This document shows, one piece after another, positions 1 through 9,471 of a stretch of 64,000 bases of DNA; within the stretch, counting starts at the first letter, position 1, and each line of letters opens with the position of its first letter. Source of the DNA: Chryseobacterium shigense (GTDB taxonomy: Bacteria > Bacteroidota > Bacteroidia > Flavobacteriales > Weeksellaceae). Below the pieces are notes generated by a model. It ran no database searches, was not told the origin of the DNA, and saw only the letters and a list, made by a program, of their open reading frames with translations. The stretch covers positions 558,001-622,000 of the forward strand of contig NZ_FTNY01000001.1 in assembly GCF_900156575.1 (NCBI RefSeq). Direction: 5' to 3'. Made by a program: the position numbers and the translations under genes.

Positions 1-1
1 C

Positions 2-685
2 ATTATAGGATGCGGCAAAGGAATCGGGCTTGCTACAGCACAATTACTCTCTGAAAAACACCATATTATCGGTATTTCAAGGAGCAGGAGCCCTGAATTA
101 CAGAATCTGAACATCACATTTCATGAAATGGAGGTCATCTCCGGAAATCTGGATGATATTGACTTTCCTGAGGTCATAGACGGGTTGGTGTATGCCCCGG
201 GAACCATTAATCTTAAACCCTTCAACCGCCTGACGCCAGATGATTTTAAGCATGATTTTGAGATCAATGTTCTTGGAGCGGTGAAGTGCATCCAGAAACT
301 CCTCCCGAGTCTTAAAAAATCAGGAAATTCATCAGTTGTTCTCTACAGCTCGGTAGCAGCCAAACTGGGAATGCCTTTTCACGCGTCTGTTTCTGCCAGT
401 AAAAATGCAGTAGAGGGCCTTACGAAAAGTCTTGCGGCAGAGTATGCTGCTCAGAAAATAAGAGTGAATGCCATTGCTCCTTCATTAACGGATACTTCTC
501 TTGCATCACAGCTTCTTTCGACTCCAGAAAAGCGGGAGGCTTCCTCTAAAAGACATCCGCTTCAAAGAATTGGAAGTGCAGAAGAAATTGCAGAGATGAC
601 CGCGTTTTTACTTTCTGATCAGGCTTCATGGATAACGGGCCAGATCTTTGGAGTGGACGGCGGAATGAGCAATATCAGGTTGTAA
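2..685 (+). CDS. Atypical short-chain dehydrogenase/reductase (SDR), 5' end missing
   Basis: The reading frame is open from base 2, so the gene starts outside the window; an internal ATG at 128 is not the true start. The first visible residues form the SDR glycine-rich nucleotide motif (IIGCGKGIGLA), followed by a Rossmann fold, the NNAG-like strand (VYAPGTINL) and a C-terminal DGGMS segment. In classical SDRs the active site is S-x12-Y-x3-K. Here the stretch reads HASVSASKNAVEGL, with Val where the catalytic Tyr is expected and the Lys retained. I recall other SDR subfamilies with this change, so the protein may use another residue or not be a classical oxidoreductase. Substrate unknown. A MarR-type gene follows 46 bp downstream on the same strand. 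The SDR fold is certain; the function is open. Confidence 0.9.
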   Translation: MIGCGKGIGLATAQLLSEKHHIIGISRSRSPELQNLNITFHEMEVISGNLDDIDFPEVIDGLVYAPGTINLKPFNRLTPDDFKHDFEINVLGAVKCIQKLLPSLKKSGNSSVVLYSSVAAKLGMPFHASVSASKNAVEGLTKSLAAEYAAQKIRVNAIAPSLTDTSLASQLLSTPEKREASSKRHPLQRIGSAEEIAEMTAFLLSDQASWITGQIFGVDGGMSNIRL

Positions 686-731
686 TTTTGAACAGGAAAA
701 CAAAACTTATATCTTTACCCCAAATTATCCT

Positions 732-1379
732 ATGAATACTGATTTTTTTATTGATCTGCTCCTGCAAGTAAAGGATTTTGAAAATTCGGAGGCTTACAAA
801 CCCAATTCCAAAGTGGAAGATTTCCGTACGTGGATGAATGATAAAAAATACAGGGAAGAAAGTCCGACCAAGCTTTTAAAAAATGAAAAACATAAGGTTT
901 CATTTACTGAAAATGAGATCTGTAAACAAATCCTGCTTCTCAGCAGATACTCCAAGCAGCTGATCAGAAAAGGATTGGGGGATTTTCCCGAGCTTGCCAA
1001 TGAAGAGTTCACGTATCTTTACCGCCTGAAAGACGAGCGTGATCTGACGAAGATTCAGCTTATAGAAAGAAACGGACACGAAAAACAGACCGGAACGCAA
1101 ATCATCAAACGACTTTTGGAATATGGCCTGGTTGAAGAAAAAAATGATGTGGAAGACAAAAGAAGCAAAAGACTGAACATTACCCCAAAAGGCGAAGAAA
1201 TTTTTCATCAATCCGTTGAAAAAGTAAATATCACTTCTAAAATTCTGTCAGGAAAATTAGAAGATGATGAAAAAAATGAACTTTTACAAATCCTGAAAAA
1301 ACTGAATGAATTCCATGCTCACCTCTACCAGGAGCATAAAAATTCTGATATAGACAAGATCATTCAATTTGTAAAATAA
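732..1379 (+). CDS. MarR-family transcriptional regulator with N-terminal extension
   Basis: 215 residues. The C-terminal two thirds is a MarR winged helix: the recognition-helix region (GTQIIKRLLEYGLVEEK) is followed by a wing with the typical DKRSKRLNITPKGEEIF pattern, then a dimerisation helix. About 60 residues precede the usual MarR start, so the protein is longer than the family norm of about 150. It lies 46 bp after the SDR gene on the same strand, so co-transcription is plausible. MarR proteins are usually cytosolic dimers that repress neighbouring genes in response to small ligands. Ligand and targets cannot be read from the sequence. The ATG at 732 is the only good start. Confidence 0.88.
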   Translation: MNTDFFIDLLLQVKDFENSEAYKPNSKVEDFRTWMNDKKYREESPTKLLKNEKHKVSFTENEICKQILLLSRYSKQLIRKGLGDFPELANEEFTYLYRLKDERDLTKIQLIERNGHEKQTGTQIIKRLLEYGLVEEKNDVEDKRSKRLNITPKGEEIFHQSVEKVNITSKILSGKLEDDEKNELLQILKKLNEFHAHLYQEHKNSDIDKIIQFVK

Positions 1380-1563
1380 GTTAAAAACATCATCTATTCT
1401 GGTCTTTGAATTCCTCTACATCAGGGATTAACTGGTAGTCAGGTTACTATTTTAATTGCAAATTAACCAATACAAAATCCGGTGATTACAGGTAAAATCG
1501 GTGAAAATCATTTTAAAGTGCTACAGATAACCGGATAGAGTGCATCTTATTCTATTTTGAGTA

Positions 1564-2259
1564 TCAGGATACTGTAACACCAAAAAAATGGCCTATCAAA
1601 GCAGTAATTCCCATGGCAACCGTTCCCCAGAAACAGATTCTCAGGACTGCAATTCCGATCTTCGAGCCTCCTGTTTTAGCAGAAATTGCTCCCAAAATCA
1701 TCAGAAAAACAATTGAAAATCCATATTGAAAGTATACCATCTGACCAATTGGGGCGACTAATGAAACAAGAAAAGGCAATAACGCACCCAAAGCAAACGA
1801 TCCAAATGAAGCCACCGCTGCCTGCAAGGGTTTTGCCTGAGTCATTTCATTGATTCCCAACTCATCATGAGCGTGGGCAGCTAAAGCATCATGGTCCGTA
1901 AGTTCCGTAGCAACCTGTAAAGCCGTCGCTTTACTTACGCCTCTTCTTTCATAGATTTTGGCGAGTTCTTTTAATTCTATTTCGGGCATTTCTTCAAGTT
2001 CTCTCTTCTCGCGTAAGAGATCCGCTTTTTCGGTATCTTCCTGTGAACTTACCGATACATATTCTCCCGCAGCCATGGACATGGCCCCCGCAATCATTCC
2101 TGCCAAAGCAGCAAGGATAATGGTATTCCGCTCCGGTGACGCAGCGGCAACTCCAATCACAATACTTGTGGTTGACAATAAACCGTCATTAGCCCCCAAA
2201 ACAGCTGCACGAAGCCATCCTACTCTATTGACGTAATGTTTTTCTAATGGATGATGCAT
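1564..2259 (-). CDS. VIT1/CCC1-family membrane transporter
   Basis: 231 residues. The N-terminus carries the family signature region: LRAAVLGANDGLLSTTSIVIG, then SMAAGEYVSVSSQED, a polar DxE-rich cytosolic helix domain (about 75-135) and three further hydrophobic segments (about 145-230). VIT/CCC1 proteins move Fe2+ or Mn2+ across membranes. Bacterial members with this short soluble insert are annotated as VIT family or DUF125-like proteins. It is transcribed convergently with the MarR gene, with 184 bp between the two stops. The metal specificity is inference from the family. Confidence 0.92.
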   Translation of the reverse strand: MHHPLEKHYVNRVGWLRAAVLGANDGLLSTTSIVIGVAAASPERNTIILAALAGMIAGAMSMAAGEYVSVSSQEDTEKADLLREKRELEEMPEIELKELAKIYERRGVSKATALQVATELTDHDALAAHAHDELGINEMTQAKPLQAAVASFGSFALGALLPFLVSLVAPIGQMVYFQYGFSIVFLMILGAISAKTGGSKIGIAVLRICFWGTVAMGITALIGHFFGVTVS

Positions 2260-2691
2260 AATAAAAAGTTTAAAAAAGATCTAAAAGTATCTCTTAGGGA
2301 GAATTTTTGATGGTGATAAAGGAATCATGATGTACGCAATCTGTACTGTTCTTTACAAAGTCAGAATAGTCATCCATAAAGACGCTTACAAAAATTGACT
2401 TTTACATTCATTCAAAATTATGAAATGTTTCATTAAGAATGGTTTTAAATAGCTGATATTAAACCGAAAACCATTATTTCGTTATCCATTTTATAGTGTT
2501 GAAAATAAAACAGAATCTTCCTCTTTCTACAGCGCGTAATATTTCAGAAACGATCAGGCCTTAACGCGATCCTGAATAAACCAGCTTAAAAGAGCCTATT
2601 CCCTTTCCTGTTATTTAAAATAAAATTCACTAAAACCCTCTTGGATACAAGATTTCCTTAAAGTATTTCAAAATAATCAGAAACAAATTAA

Positions 2692-2944
2692 GTAGAAATA
2701 CTGAATGACAGCTACCACATTCTGATTAATTTTGAGTCAACAAAAACTGATAACTATGGACCTCCTAAAAAACAAACATCCATTTCTGTAAAAGGAGAAG
2801 GGTTCTACAAGGGGATCTAAAATGATGTGACCGCTACGAATTCATCATTGATATCTCCTCTCGGAAACACGGACCGGATTCTCTGTCAATGAATTACAGT
2901 CAACAGGTTGGGCAGAAACCTATTACACTCCCATTGATAAGTAA
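2692..2944 (+). pseudogene. Decayed protein-coding remnant, family unknown
   Basis: This is the only protein-like part of the 835-bp stretch between the VIT gene and the frameshifted gene at 3095. Read from 2692 in one frame it gives a protein-like segment (LNDSYHILINFESTK, then GPPKKQTSISVKGEGF) up to a TAA at 2818. The same frame continues with NDVTATNSSLISPLG to about 2866. There a +1 shift restores another protein-like stretch (TGFSVNELQSTGWAETYY) that stops at 2942. One stop and one frameshift within 250 bp point to an eroded gene. I do not recognise the family. The remaining bases (2260-2691 and 2945-3094) show nothing I can support. Confidence 0.45.
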
Positions 2945-3094
2945 AGCCCAAACCCAATCTGGCTTTTAGATCGCCGGGAAGATGAATGAAAATGAAAACC
3001 TGAAACGCCATCTATGAATCAGCCGTCGGATGCCCGGTCGAATGGAGATCCCACTTACGAATACACCAATTTACAACCATAAAAACTATATATC

Positions 3095-4617
3095 ATGCTT
3101 AAACGTAACAAAGAAAGTCTTGAAACAGGGGATCAGTTATTCCGTAAAGGTTCAGGCGAAAATCAAGGTGCGCTCACACAAATCATGTCCGGATATTCAA
3201 AGCTTCTTATTGATGATCCTGTCATGCCTTTTAAGGAGGAAAACCTTCAGGAAATAGCGAGCAATGTGGATTATGGGGTGCTAGAGGCACTTGATGGCAC
3301 GTGGGTAAGTTATAATGCCAATTACAATAAAAATATAGGCGAAGCTTCACTGGCCGGCGGAATCCATACAACGATCATGCCTTCACCCGGTACCAACTCC
3401 GGCACGATCCCGGGGAAGTTCAGTTTTGATTGTGAGGAGTATATCGAAAAGCTTACTTTTTCTCTGGTTCCCGGCGGTGTCCGTAACCGTGGCGGTGCGA
3501 GTGAACTGTTTTGTGGTGCAGTGAAATATGAGCAAACGATTAAAAGTGTCAACAAGGAAGCAGGACAGCAAAATTTACAATATGAATCCATTCATGAGGA
3601 AAACGGAATGTATCTTTGGCTGAGTGATGTGTACAACCATGCCGCAACCAAAGAATCAATAGAAAAAGACCGTGGGATTCACGCTTTTTCTGACGAGGAT
3701 TTTAAAAAATACGGCTATACGGGAGAATACAGAGACGAACCACTGGTTCAGGTAAAAGATGAAAATGGTACGCCCTCGTATATCCTGTTAAGCGGCTTAA
3801 AGGAAGGACAGGAATACTTTGAAATCATCCCTGCCCAGGAACTAAAACCGGGTGATGGTATCAAAGGTCCCTATTTTATTCCTGACTACTCTATTTCAAG
3901 AAGCGGCGTTATTCCTCATGGCAGTACCATTACTTTATTGGGAGATATTGCCCCGAGCGGTACCCAATACCTAATTAATGGGGCACCCCAATTCCCGTAT
4001 GGGCTACCTGCCTGGCAGACTGATCATCTTTCTATTTCAAAAACCATGGGAGGAGCTGGGCATGAGCCTATCAATCTTGATCTGCCTGCACCGGAATGGG
4101 TTCATGAAACACTGACCGATAAAAATGATGAGGGTTCAAATAAAATTTATACACAGCGAATCCTTGCCAATCATTTATATCCGTATTCTGTACGACCGGA
4201 TTTACGATTAAGAGATACGCTAAGCGGGCAGAATGTAAGCAATTATGTCTTTGTTCAAATGTCATCAAAAATGAAACAGGTGCGCAGGGAGGGATTTTAA
4301 ATGTTCCTTTTGTGAACCGTTTTGTTCCTACCGTTGAGGTGGACTTCCGGATGTGGATTGAAACGGTGATTGAAAATGGAAAAGAAATCATTCAGCTGCA
4401 ATACGAGCAGATTGTATTTTTTGAATTTGATTTCGGAAATGACGGAGGTACGACGAGCTGGCCTCATATCCAGGTAAATACCCTTCGTAAACTGGAGGAT
4501 ATTCCTGAAGATCAGAGAAAGGTCATTGAAGAGCAGTTCTTTGATAAAAAACCGGATATGGCTGTGAGAGACGATCATGCTAATCCTGCAGCAGGATGTC
4601 CTTACCACAATGGATAA
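3095..4617 (+). pseudogene. Heme-binding beta-barrel (nitrobindin/FABP-like) protein, interrupted by one frameshift
   Basis: Two adjacent frames (3095-4300 and one ending at 4617) read as one protein of about 507 residues. Adding one A to the A5 run at 4267-4271 joins them smoothly as VFVQMSSK-NETGAQGGILN, so one base appears to be missing. Residues about 65-300 follow the lipocalin-like heme-binding pattern: LDGTWVSYN near the start, a Y-x-E-x-L-x-F strand (EEYIEKLTF), an HEENGMYLW segment and an ISRSGVIPHGSTITLLGD strand. The protein ends in CPYHNG. The family call is an inference from motif order. The indel lies in a homopolymer, so it may be a sequencing error rather than a real inactivation. 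A terminator follows at 4637-4663. Confidence 0.6.
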
Positions 4618-4636
4618 GGCTCTCTAAATATAAAAA

Positions 4637-4663
4637 AAGAGGCACACATGGTTGCCTCTTTGT
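4637..4663. terminator. Bidirectional rho-independent terminator
   Basis: Stem AAGAGGCA (4637-4644) pairs with TGCCTCTT (4653-4660). An A-run precedes it and Ts follow it, so it can serve both the frameshifted plus-strand gene and the convergent TetR gene. Confidence 0.8.
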
Positions 4664-4715
4664 TATTTCTACTCAATTAGCTTTACAATAAAAGCTCAGA
4701 TACAATCCATTCTTA

Positions 4716-5345
4716 CTACAGATTTTCATAGGTCTGATCGATTAAAAAGGACACTGCTTTTTTGATTTTATCACGGCCCTCTTCCGTACTCAGGTCTATC
4801 CCACAAAAGATGCTCCCGTTTACAGAGGAATACATGTTCAGATAATAAAGTCCGGAAATGATGATAGCGGTTACAGCCCGAAAATCCTGCGTCCGTTCTC
4901 CGAAATGAGGCTCAATGATGAATTTAAAAAGACCTTCTCCGTTTTCCTCCTGCATATTGGTCATTTTGGTTAATGACTTTCTGGATTCAGATAAGCGCCA
5001 CAGCAATAATTTCTGTACTTCCTTGTTCTTAAATACATAATCAAATTGCTCCAGTAACATGGCTTCGGTAAATAATCTCCCACCGCTTTCCAAATCCGGT
5101 GCCATTTTTTCGGTCGTTACGTTACTCCAATAGTCCTTAGACCGGATGTATTCGTCCATAAGACCGTTAATTCCTCCAAAATAGGTATAGATCATTTTTT
5201 TATCTACCCCTGCGGTGGCGGCAATATCATTTACCTTTAATCCTGCATATCCTTTCGTTTTCAGAATTTTTCCAACCGCGTCCAAAAATTTCTTTTTACT
5301 GCGTTCCTTGTTTCGGATACTGCCTGCTGCTGATTTTCTTTCCAT
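4716..5345 (-). CDS. TetR/AcrR-family transcriptional regulator
   Basis: 209 residues. The N-terminal helix-turn-helix (about 18-62) is clear: FLDAVGKILKTKGYAGLKV, then NDIAATAGVDKKMIYTYFG, the classic TetR recognition helix. The rest is an all-helical ligand/dimer domain with no recognisable specificity. The gene faces a non-coding stretch that holds a near-perfect palindrome (5393-5408) next to a promoter-like -7 element, and beyond it a decayed exported-protein remnant. The regulator may have outlived the gene it controlled. The start at 5345 is the only ATG before the HTH. Confidence 0.9.
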   Translation of the reverse strand: MERKSAAGSIRNKERSKKKFLDAVGKILKTKGYAGLKVNDIAATAGVDKKMIYTYFGGINGLMDEYIRSKDYWSNVTTEKMAPDLESGGRLFTEAMLLEQFDYVFKNKEVQKLLLWRLSESRKSLTKMTNMQEENGEGLFKFIIEPHFGERTQDFRAVTAIIISGLYYLNMYSSVNGSIFCGIDLSTEEGRDKIKKAVSFLIDQTYENL

Positions 5346-5392
5346 GATTAAATATTCAATAATACAAGTTTATGAAATTTTTTATAATTTTA

Positions 5393-5424
5393 GACACTTC
5401 GTAGTGTCCTATTTTGTATATTTG
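5393..5424 (+). promoter_or_regulatory. Putative TetR operator palindrome with downstream -7 element
   Basis: GACACT and AGTGTC arms flank a TCGT centre at 5393-5408, 48 bp upstream of the tetR start. A Bacteroidota-type -7 box TATATTTG follows at 5417-5424 on the plus strand; no TTTG box lies at the ideal 19-bp spacing. The palindrome sits where it could block plus-strand transcription, and tetR transcription too. Operator function is inferred. Confidence 0.5.
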
Positions 5425-5467
5425 CAAAAACTAAGCCATTCTATATATATTTTAAACACTAATTAAG

Positions 5468-5952
5468 TTGAAAAAACTAAGAACAATTCTGGTCGCATTA
5501 TTGCGTATGTATGGGCACAAAAGCCTTCAGATACAGGAAAAATAAGATTTTCAATCCATTCCTTTATCCCCGGATAATAGGGTGCTGAGAAGTAAAACGA
5601 TTTCTTTTTAAAGAATTCACTTTTTTTTCTGGTTCCGAAGATTGTACAAATGATGATGAATAGAATAATCGATCTGAACTCCAAATTTCGGAAAGGATCA
5701 GTAAAGACAACTTGCACAGCATTATCTCAAAAGCTGCAGAAGTTGATCCATGAAAACTGAATGATCCAATCGTAAAATGGTTCCCTCAGTTTATTCTCTC
5801 AGTTTAAGAATGCTTCTGAAATAACCATACGAAGCAATTGAGAAGTGATGGTTTGAACACACTTATGATGAAGCTTTGAAAAAGCGAAAATGTGGTTGTA
5901 CCCGTAAAATAAAGACAATTTCGAGCTCACTAAGGTAAAAACACTTAATGTA
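5468..5952 (+). pseudogene. Decayed exported-protein gene opposite tetR
   Basis: A TTG at 5468 begins a signal-peptide-like stretch (KKLRTILVALL). After a frameshift it continues as VWAQKPSDTGKIRFSIHSFI and then stops. Further short protein-like pieces follow (for example LTKVKTLNVQQR near 5930), broken by stops in every frame. A well-formed terminator follows at 5953-5989, as expected at the end of a former gene. The family is not recognisable. The 84-residue reverse-strand open frame across the same bases (5463-5717) shows no domain and I regard it as spurious. Confidence 0.35.
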
Positions 5953-5989
5953 CAGCAGCGTTAGATTTCTAATGTTGCTGTTTTTTTTT
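5953..5989 (+). terminator. Rho-independent terminator, orphan
   Basis: An imperfect stem CAGCAGCGTTAGA / TCTAATGTTGCTG (5953-5980) is followed by nine Ts. No intact plus-strand gene lies upstream, only the remnant. Confidence 0.7.
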
Positions 5990-6114
5990 AAAAGCGCTTC
6001 CGATCGTTCACTATACGATTGAAAAAATAAAAAATAGCTGACGTGATTTCTACTGACACCCTCTTGTCACACTTCTCCTCTACTTTTGTGAAGTAATTTA
6101 AAATTTTCAAAAAA

Positions 6115-6528
6115 ATGAATTTAGTATCAATACGGATCATCACTGCCAACATCGAACGTTTGGTGAATTTTTATGAACAGGTAACAGGGATTCAGGCCAT
6201 CCGGTATACTCCCGATTTTGCTGAACTGAAAACAACAACTGCAACCCTTGCTATCGGAAGTACCAGAACACTACAGTTTTTCGGTGGAGACCTCATAGCA
6301 CAGCCTGCTGAAAACCGCTCTGCGATTATAGAATTTTTGGTCGATGACGTAGATCAGGAGTTTGAGCGTTTACAACATTTGCTCTCTTCTTCTATAATAC
6401 AGGAACCAACCATGATGCCATGGGGAAACAAATCATTATTATTCAGAGATCCGGATGGCAATCTGGTGAATTTTTTCACCCCCATGACAATAGAATCTGC
6501 AGAAAAATTTTTACCTCATCAGGAATAA
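6115..6528 (+). CDS. VOC (glyoxalase/bleomycin-resistance) family protein
   Basis: 137 residues with the paired beta-alpha-beta-beta-beta modules of the vicinal oxygen chelate fold. The first module begins LVSIRIITANIERLVNFYEQ and ends ATLAIGSTRTLQFFG. The second covers IIEFLVDDVDQEFERL to LLFRDPDGNLVNFFTP, the usual C-terminal signature. The usual N-terminal metal His is absent at the first strand (VSIRII), so metal-dependent catalysis is uncertain. Single gene with its own terminator at 6598-6625. VOC proteins range from glyoxalases to dioxygenases and resistance proteins; nothing here tells which. Confidence 0.88.
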   Translation: MNLVSIRIITANIERLVNFYEQVTGIQAIRYTPDFAELKTTTATLAIGSTRTLQFFGGDLIAQPAENRSAIIEFLVDDVDQEFERLQHLLSSSIIQEPTMMPWGNKSLLFRDPDGNLVNFFTPMTIESAEKFLPHQE

Positions 6529-6597
6529 CATATTTTCTACAGTAACCGTTATGGACAATATTCTTTAAGCCATTATTTATTATTATGTAAGCTAAGT

Positions 6598-6625
6598 AAG
6601 GCTCGGATTGATCATCCGGGCTTTT
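6598..6625 (+). terminator. Rho-independent terminator after the VOC gene
   Basis: AAGGCTCGGAT (6598-6608) pairs, with G-U pairs allowed, with ATCCGGGCTTTT (6613-6624). The rest of the 344-bp interval 6529-6872 shows nothing else that I can support. Confidence 0.75.
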
Positions 6626-6872
6626 CTCATAAATAAACATTCTGGTTTCCGGCAATTCGCTACTTCTACATGGTATATTTTTCATTTTTCAAAGTCATAA
6701 GCTACACATTCAGGGACTCAACACCCTATTTTTGTCTTCATATATCAATTAAAAGATCAAAATTGTAAAATAATTTCAATTATAATGTAAATTGGAACAA
6801 GATTGGGAAGTGATATTATATATTCATTTTTTTAAGATGGTCTTTGACCCTTAACCCCTGTAAAAATATAAG

Positions 6873-9359
6873 ATGGAAAAAAAACTACCGAATAAAGAAC
6901 CCGGAAAAAAAAAGAAAACGGTATTGATCACTATAGGGTCCATCCTTTTTCTAATGCTTATTTTTCCTTTTGTGCTGAATGCTTATCTTAAAAATAAATT
7001 GCCACAACTGGTTAATGAAAAAACACCCTACCAAATCAGTCTTAAAGATTTCAGTCTTAATCTTTTCAGGGGGAATATTTCCGCCCACTCAATCCATATT
7101 AAAACCAAACCGACTCAAGATCCTACGGTTACTCAAATTAACGGAAGCATTAAAAGTCTGCGTATAGAAAATTTTGGAATCTGGAATGCTATTTTTAACC
7201 AATCTTATCATATCAGGGAGGTACAGCTGATTGATCCTACTATGAAAATGGTACTCGGTCAGCCCAAAAAGAAAAAAGATTCAGCACAAAAGAAAATGAA
7301 TTTTAGCGTTGAAAATATTCTGATGACCAATGGGAATTTTTCGGTAAAAGACAAAAACAAAAAAGATCTCGTTAACGGAAAAAATGTAAATATCCTTCTT
7401 ACGGAAATTAGGTTGAACCCAAATTCATCAAAATTACCTGTTGCATTTAAAGATTTTAAAATGGATGCGCATGATGTCCTCATCACCGTCAACGATTTCT
7501 ATCAGATTTATGCCGGTACTATTGACGCAAAAAACAAACAGCTCCATATTTCTGAATTTCATCTGAAACCGATTGAAAGTCCTGCACTCTACAATGCTAA
7601 AAATGTCTTTGACCTTAAGATCAATAAGCTTGCTGCAGACAATTTCAGTATTAACCGGGATTCTCTGATCATTGAAAATGCCCAATTTATAAAACCTCAG
7701 CTGATCGTTACTTCAACGAACAAAAAGGAAGTAAAAGAAAATCCGAAAGAAATTAACCTTAAGATCGGGATCAAAAATCTTGATTTTGGACAGGGTTCGG
7801 TTCTTGTTCAACACAGGGATAAAACAAAAGTGGCTTCTGTAGATCACTTTCATCTGAATTTAAAGGATATTGTTTTCGATAAAAAAACGGTCAAAGAGAA
7901 AATCCCTTTTGCCTTTTCTACCCACAATATAGAATTTGACAACATCTATTTCAAATCTGATGCTTTACAGGCCGTAAACATCAAAAAAATAAGGTCAAAC
8001 GATTCTAATATCTTACTGAATGATGTGGAGTTTAAAGCTATTGGTCAAAGCGCTACAAAAGATCTTTTTAATATCAAAACCGAGAAAGTTGAGATTCTGA
8101 ATAATACTTCAAAATTTGCAGGACAGCAATTGCAGCTACAGCTCGGTAAGATCAACGTACATCATCCAAGTGTAGAAATCATTGCAGCGACCCGTAAAGT
8201 GAAGTCTCCTAAAAAAACAAATACGGCAACTCCGGATCTGCTGGCTAACCTTGGTTCGCTTCATATTATCGACGGGACTTTTATTCAGAAACAAGAAGGG
8301 CGTGAGAAAGTAAAGGTGGGAAATTTTAATGTAGAACTTCAATCAGTTACCACCAACAAAGATATCCTTAAAGAATCTATTCCTTTTCACGTTAAAAATC
8401 AATTCATCACGGCTAAAAGCATCGATGTAGACGCCGGAAAATATTACCGTCTGAAAGTGGATCAGGTAAAAAATACCGGAAAGCTGACCGCTGTAACCAA
8501 CTTTGCTTTTCTTCCTAAATATTCAAGAGCTCAGTTTAACCGTTTAATTGCCGTTGAAGAGGACCTTTATACCATAAAGGCTAAATCGATCATGATTACG
8601 GATAAAAACTCCGCATTGGGAGGAAAAACAAGTATAGATCTGGATCAAATCATTTTTGACGGTATCGACTGTAATATCTATCATGATCTTGCTCCACCGG
8701 ATGACATTGGTGTGCGTTATATGTTCAGCAAAAAGCTCCGTGACGTAAAATTCCCCTTATATATCAAACAGATCGATATCAGGAATTCCAAGCTTTCCTA
8801 TGAAGAAGTCGCTGAAAAAGCAAATATTCCCGGTAAGATCACCTTTGGGGATTTTAATGCTAAAATAAAGAATGTGAACAGCGCCAAAATGAAAAGTAAG
8901 CCTACATTGGTACAAGTGGATTCAAACTTTAATTTTTTTGGAGACGCTCCTACGGATGTACACTGGCAGTTTGATGTGGCTAATAAAAATGATGACTATG
9001 CCATCAACGGTACCATCAAAAATCTGTCTGTAGACAATGCCAACCTGTTTGTAAGACCTTATCTTAATGTAAGTCTCGACGGCCAGATCCAGTATTTGAA
9101 ATTTGATTATAAGGGTAACAGCACTACTATTGGTGGAAATTTTTACTTTAAATACACGGATATGCATGTTAACTTTTTAAACAAAAATACAGGTAAAGAG
9201 AAAAAAGTACTGAGTGCGATTGCTAATATTTTCGTTAAAAATGATTCCAAAGGTGAACCCGATCATGTAGAAGTGGATGTGAAGCGTGATCCCAATAAAA
9301 GTTTCTTCAATACTTTGTGGCAGGGAATTATGGAGGGACTTAAAAAATACCTTATTTAA
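6873..9359 (+). CDS. AsmA/DUF748-like envelope protein
   Basis: 828 residues. A lysine-rich N-terminus is followed by one membrane helix (about 18-42, LITIGSILFLMLIFPFVLNA). After it comes ISLKDFSLNLFRGNISAHSI, typical of AsmA-like proteins. The remainder is long beta-rich repeats in which short strands alternate with phrases such as INLKIGIKNLDFGQGSVLV, and the end is a short amphipathic helix (FNTLWQGIMEGLKKYLI). AsmA-like and DUF748 proteins are anchored in the inner membrane, project into the periplasm and are linked to envelope lipid transport or outer-membrane homeostasis. It appears monocistronic. The precise role is unknown. Confidence 0.75.
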   Translation: MEKKLPNKEPGKKKKTVLITIGSILFLMLIFPFVLNAYLKNKLPQLVNEKTPYQISLKDFSLNLFRGNISAHSIHIKTKPTQDPTVTQINGSIKSLRIENFGIWNAIFNQSYHIREVQLIDPTMKMVLGQPKKKKDSAQKKMNFSVENILMTNGNFSVKDKNKKDLVNGKNVNILLTEIRLNPNSSKLPVAFKDFKMDAHDVLITVNDFYQIYAGTIDAKNKQLHISEFHLKPIESPALYNAKNVFDLKINKLAADNFSINRDSLIIENAQFIKPQLIVTSTNKKEVKENPKEINLKIGIKNLDFGQGSVLVQHRDKTKVASVDHFHLNLKDIVFDKKTVKEKIPFAFSTHNIEFDNIYFKSDALQAVNIKKIRSNDSNILLNDVEFKAIGQSATKDLFNIKTEKVEILNNTSKFAGQQLQLQLGKINVHHPSVEIIAATRKVKSPKKTNTATPDLLANLGSLHIIDGTFIQKQEGREKVKVGNFNVELQSVTTNKDILKESIPFHVKNQFITAKSIDVDAGKYYRLKVDQVKNTGKLTAVTNFAFLPKYSRAQFNRLIAVEEDLYTIKAKSIMITDKNSALGGKTSIDLDQIIFDGIDCNIYHDLAPPDDIGVRYMFSKKLRDVKFPLYIKQIDIRNSKLSYEEVAEKANIPGKITFGDFNAKIKNVNSAKMKSKPTLVQVDSNFNFFGDAPTDVHWQFDVANKNDDYAINGTIKNLSVDNANLFVRPYLNVSLDGQIQYLKFDYKGNSTTIGGNFYFKYTDMHVNFLNKNTGKEKKVLSAIANIFVKNDSKGEPDHVEVDVKRDPNKSFFNTLWQGIMEGLKKYLI

Positions 9360-9471
9360 TATACATCAGAAAAGCACAGAACTGGAAGAGGAAACTAAAA
9401 CATTGTGAAAATGATCTGTTTTTCACCCTACTACCTTCCCTCTTCCAGCCTCAGGCTTCGTTATTTTATTA

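Noticed and set aside
4256..4312. Programmed -1 frameshift in the heme-binding-like gene
   Set aside because: No X-XXY-YYZ slippery heptamer with a following structure is evident; a missing A in the homopolymer explains the break more simply.
5463..5717. 84-residue minus-strand open frame
   Set aside because: Antisense to the decayed exported-protein remnant; no domain, low-complexity sequence.
9382..9448. Terminator formed by the 10-bp inverted repeat between the AsmA-like and S41 genes
   Set aside because: The loop is nearly 50 nt and no proper T-tail follows, so it was not listed as a terminator.
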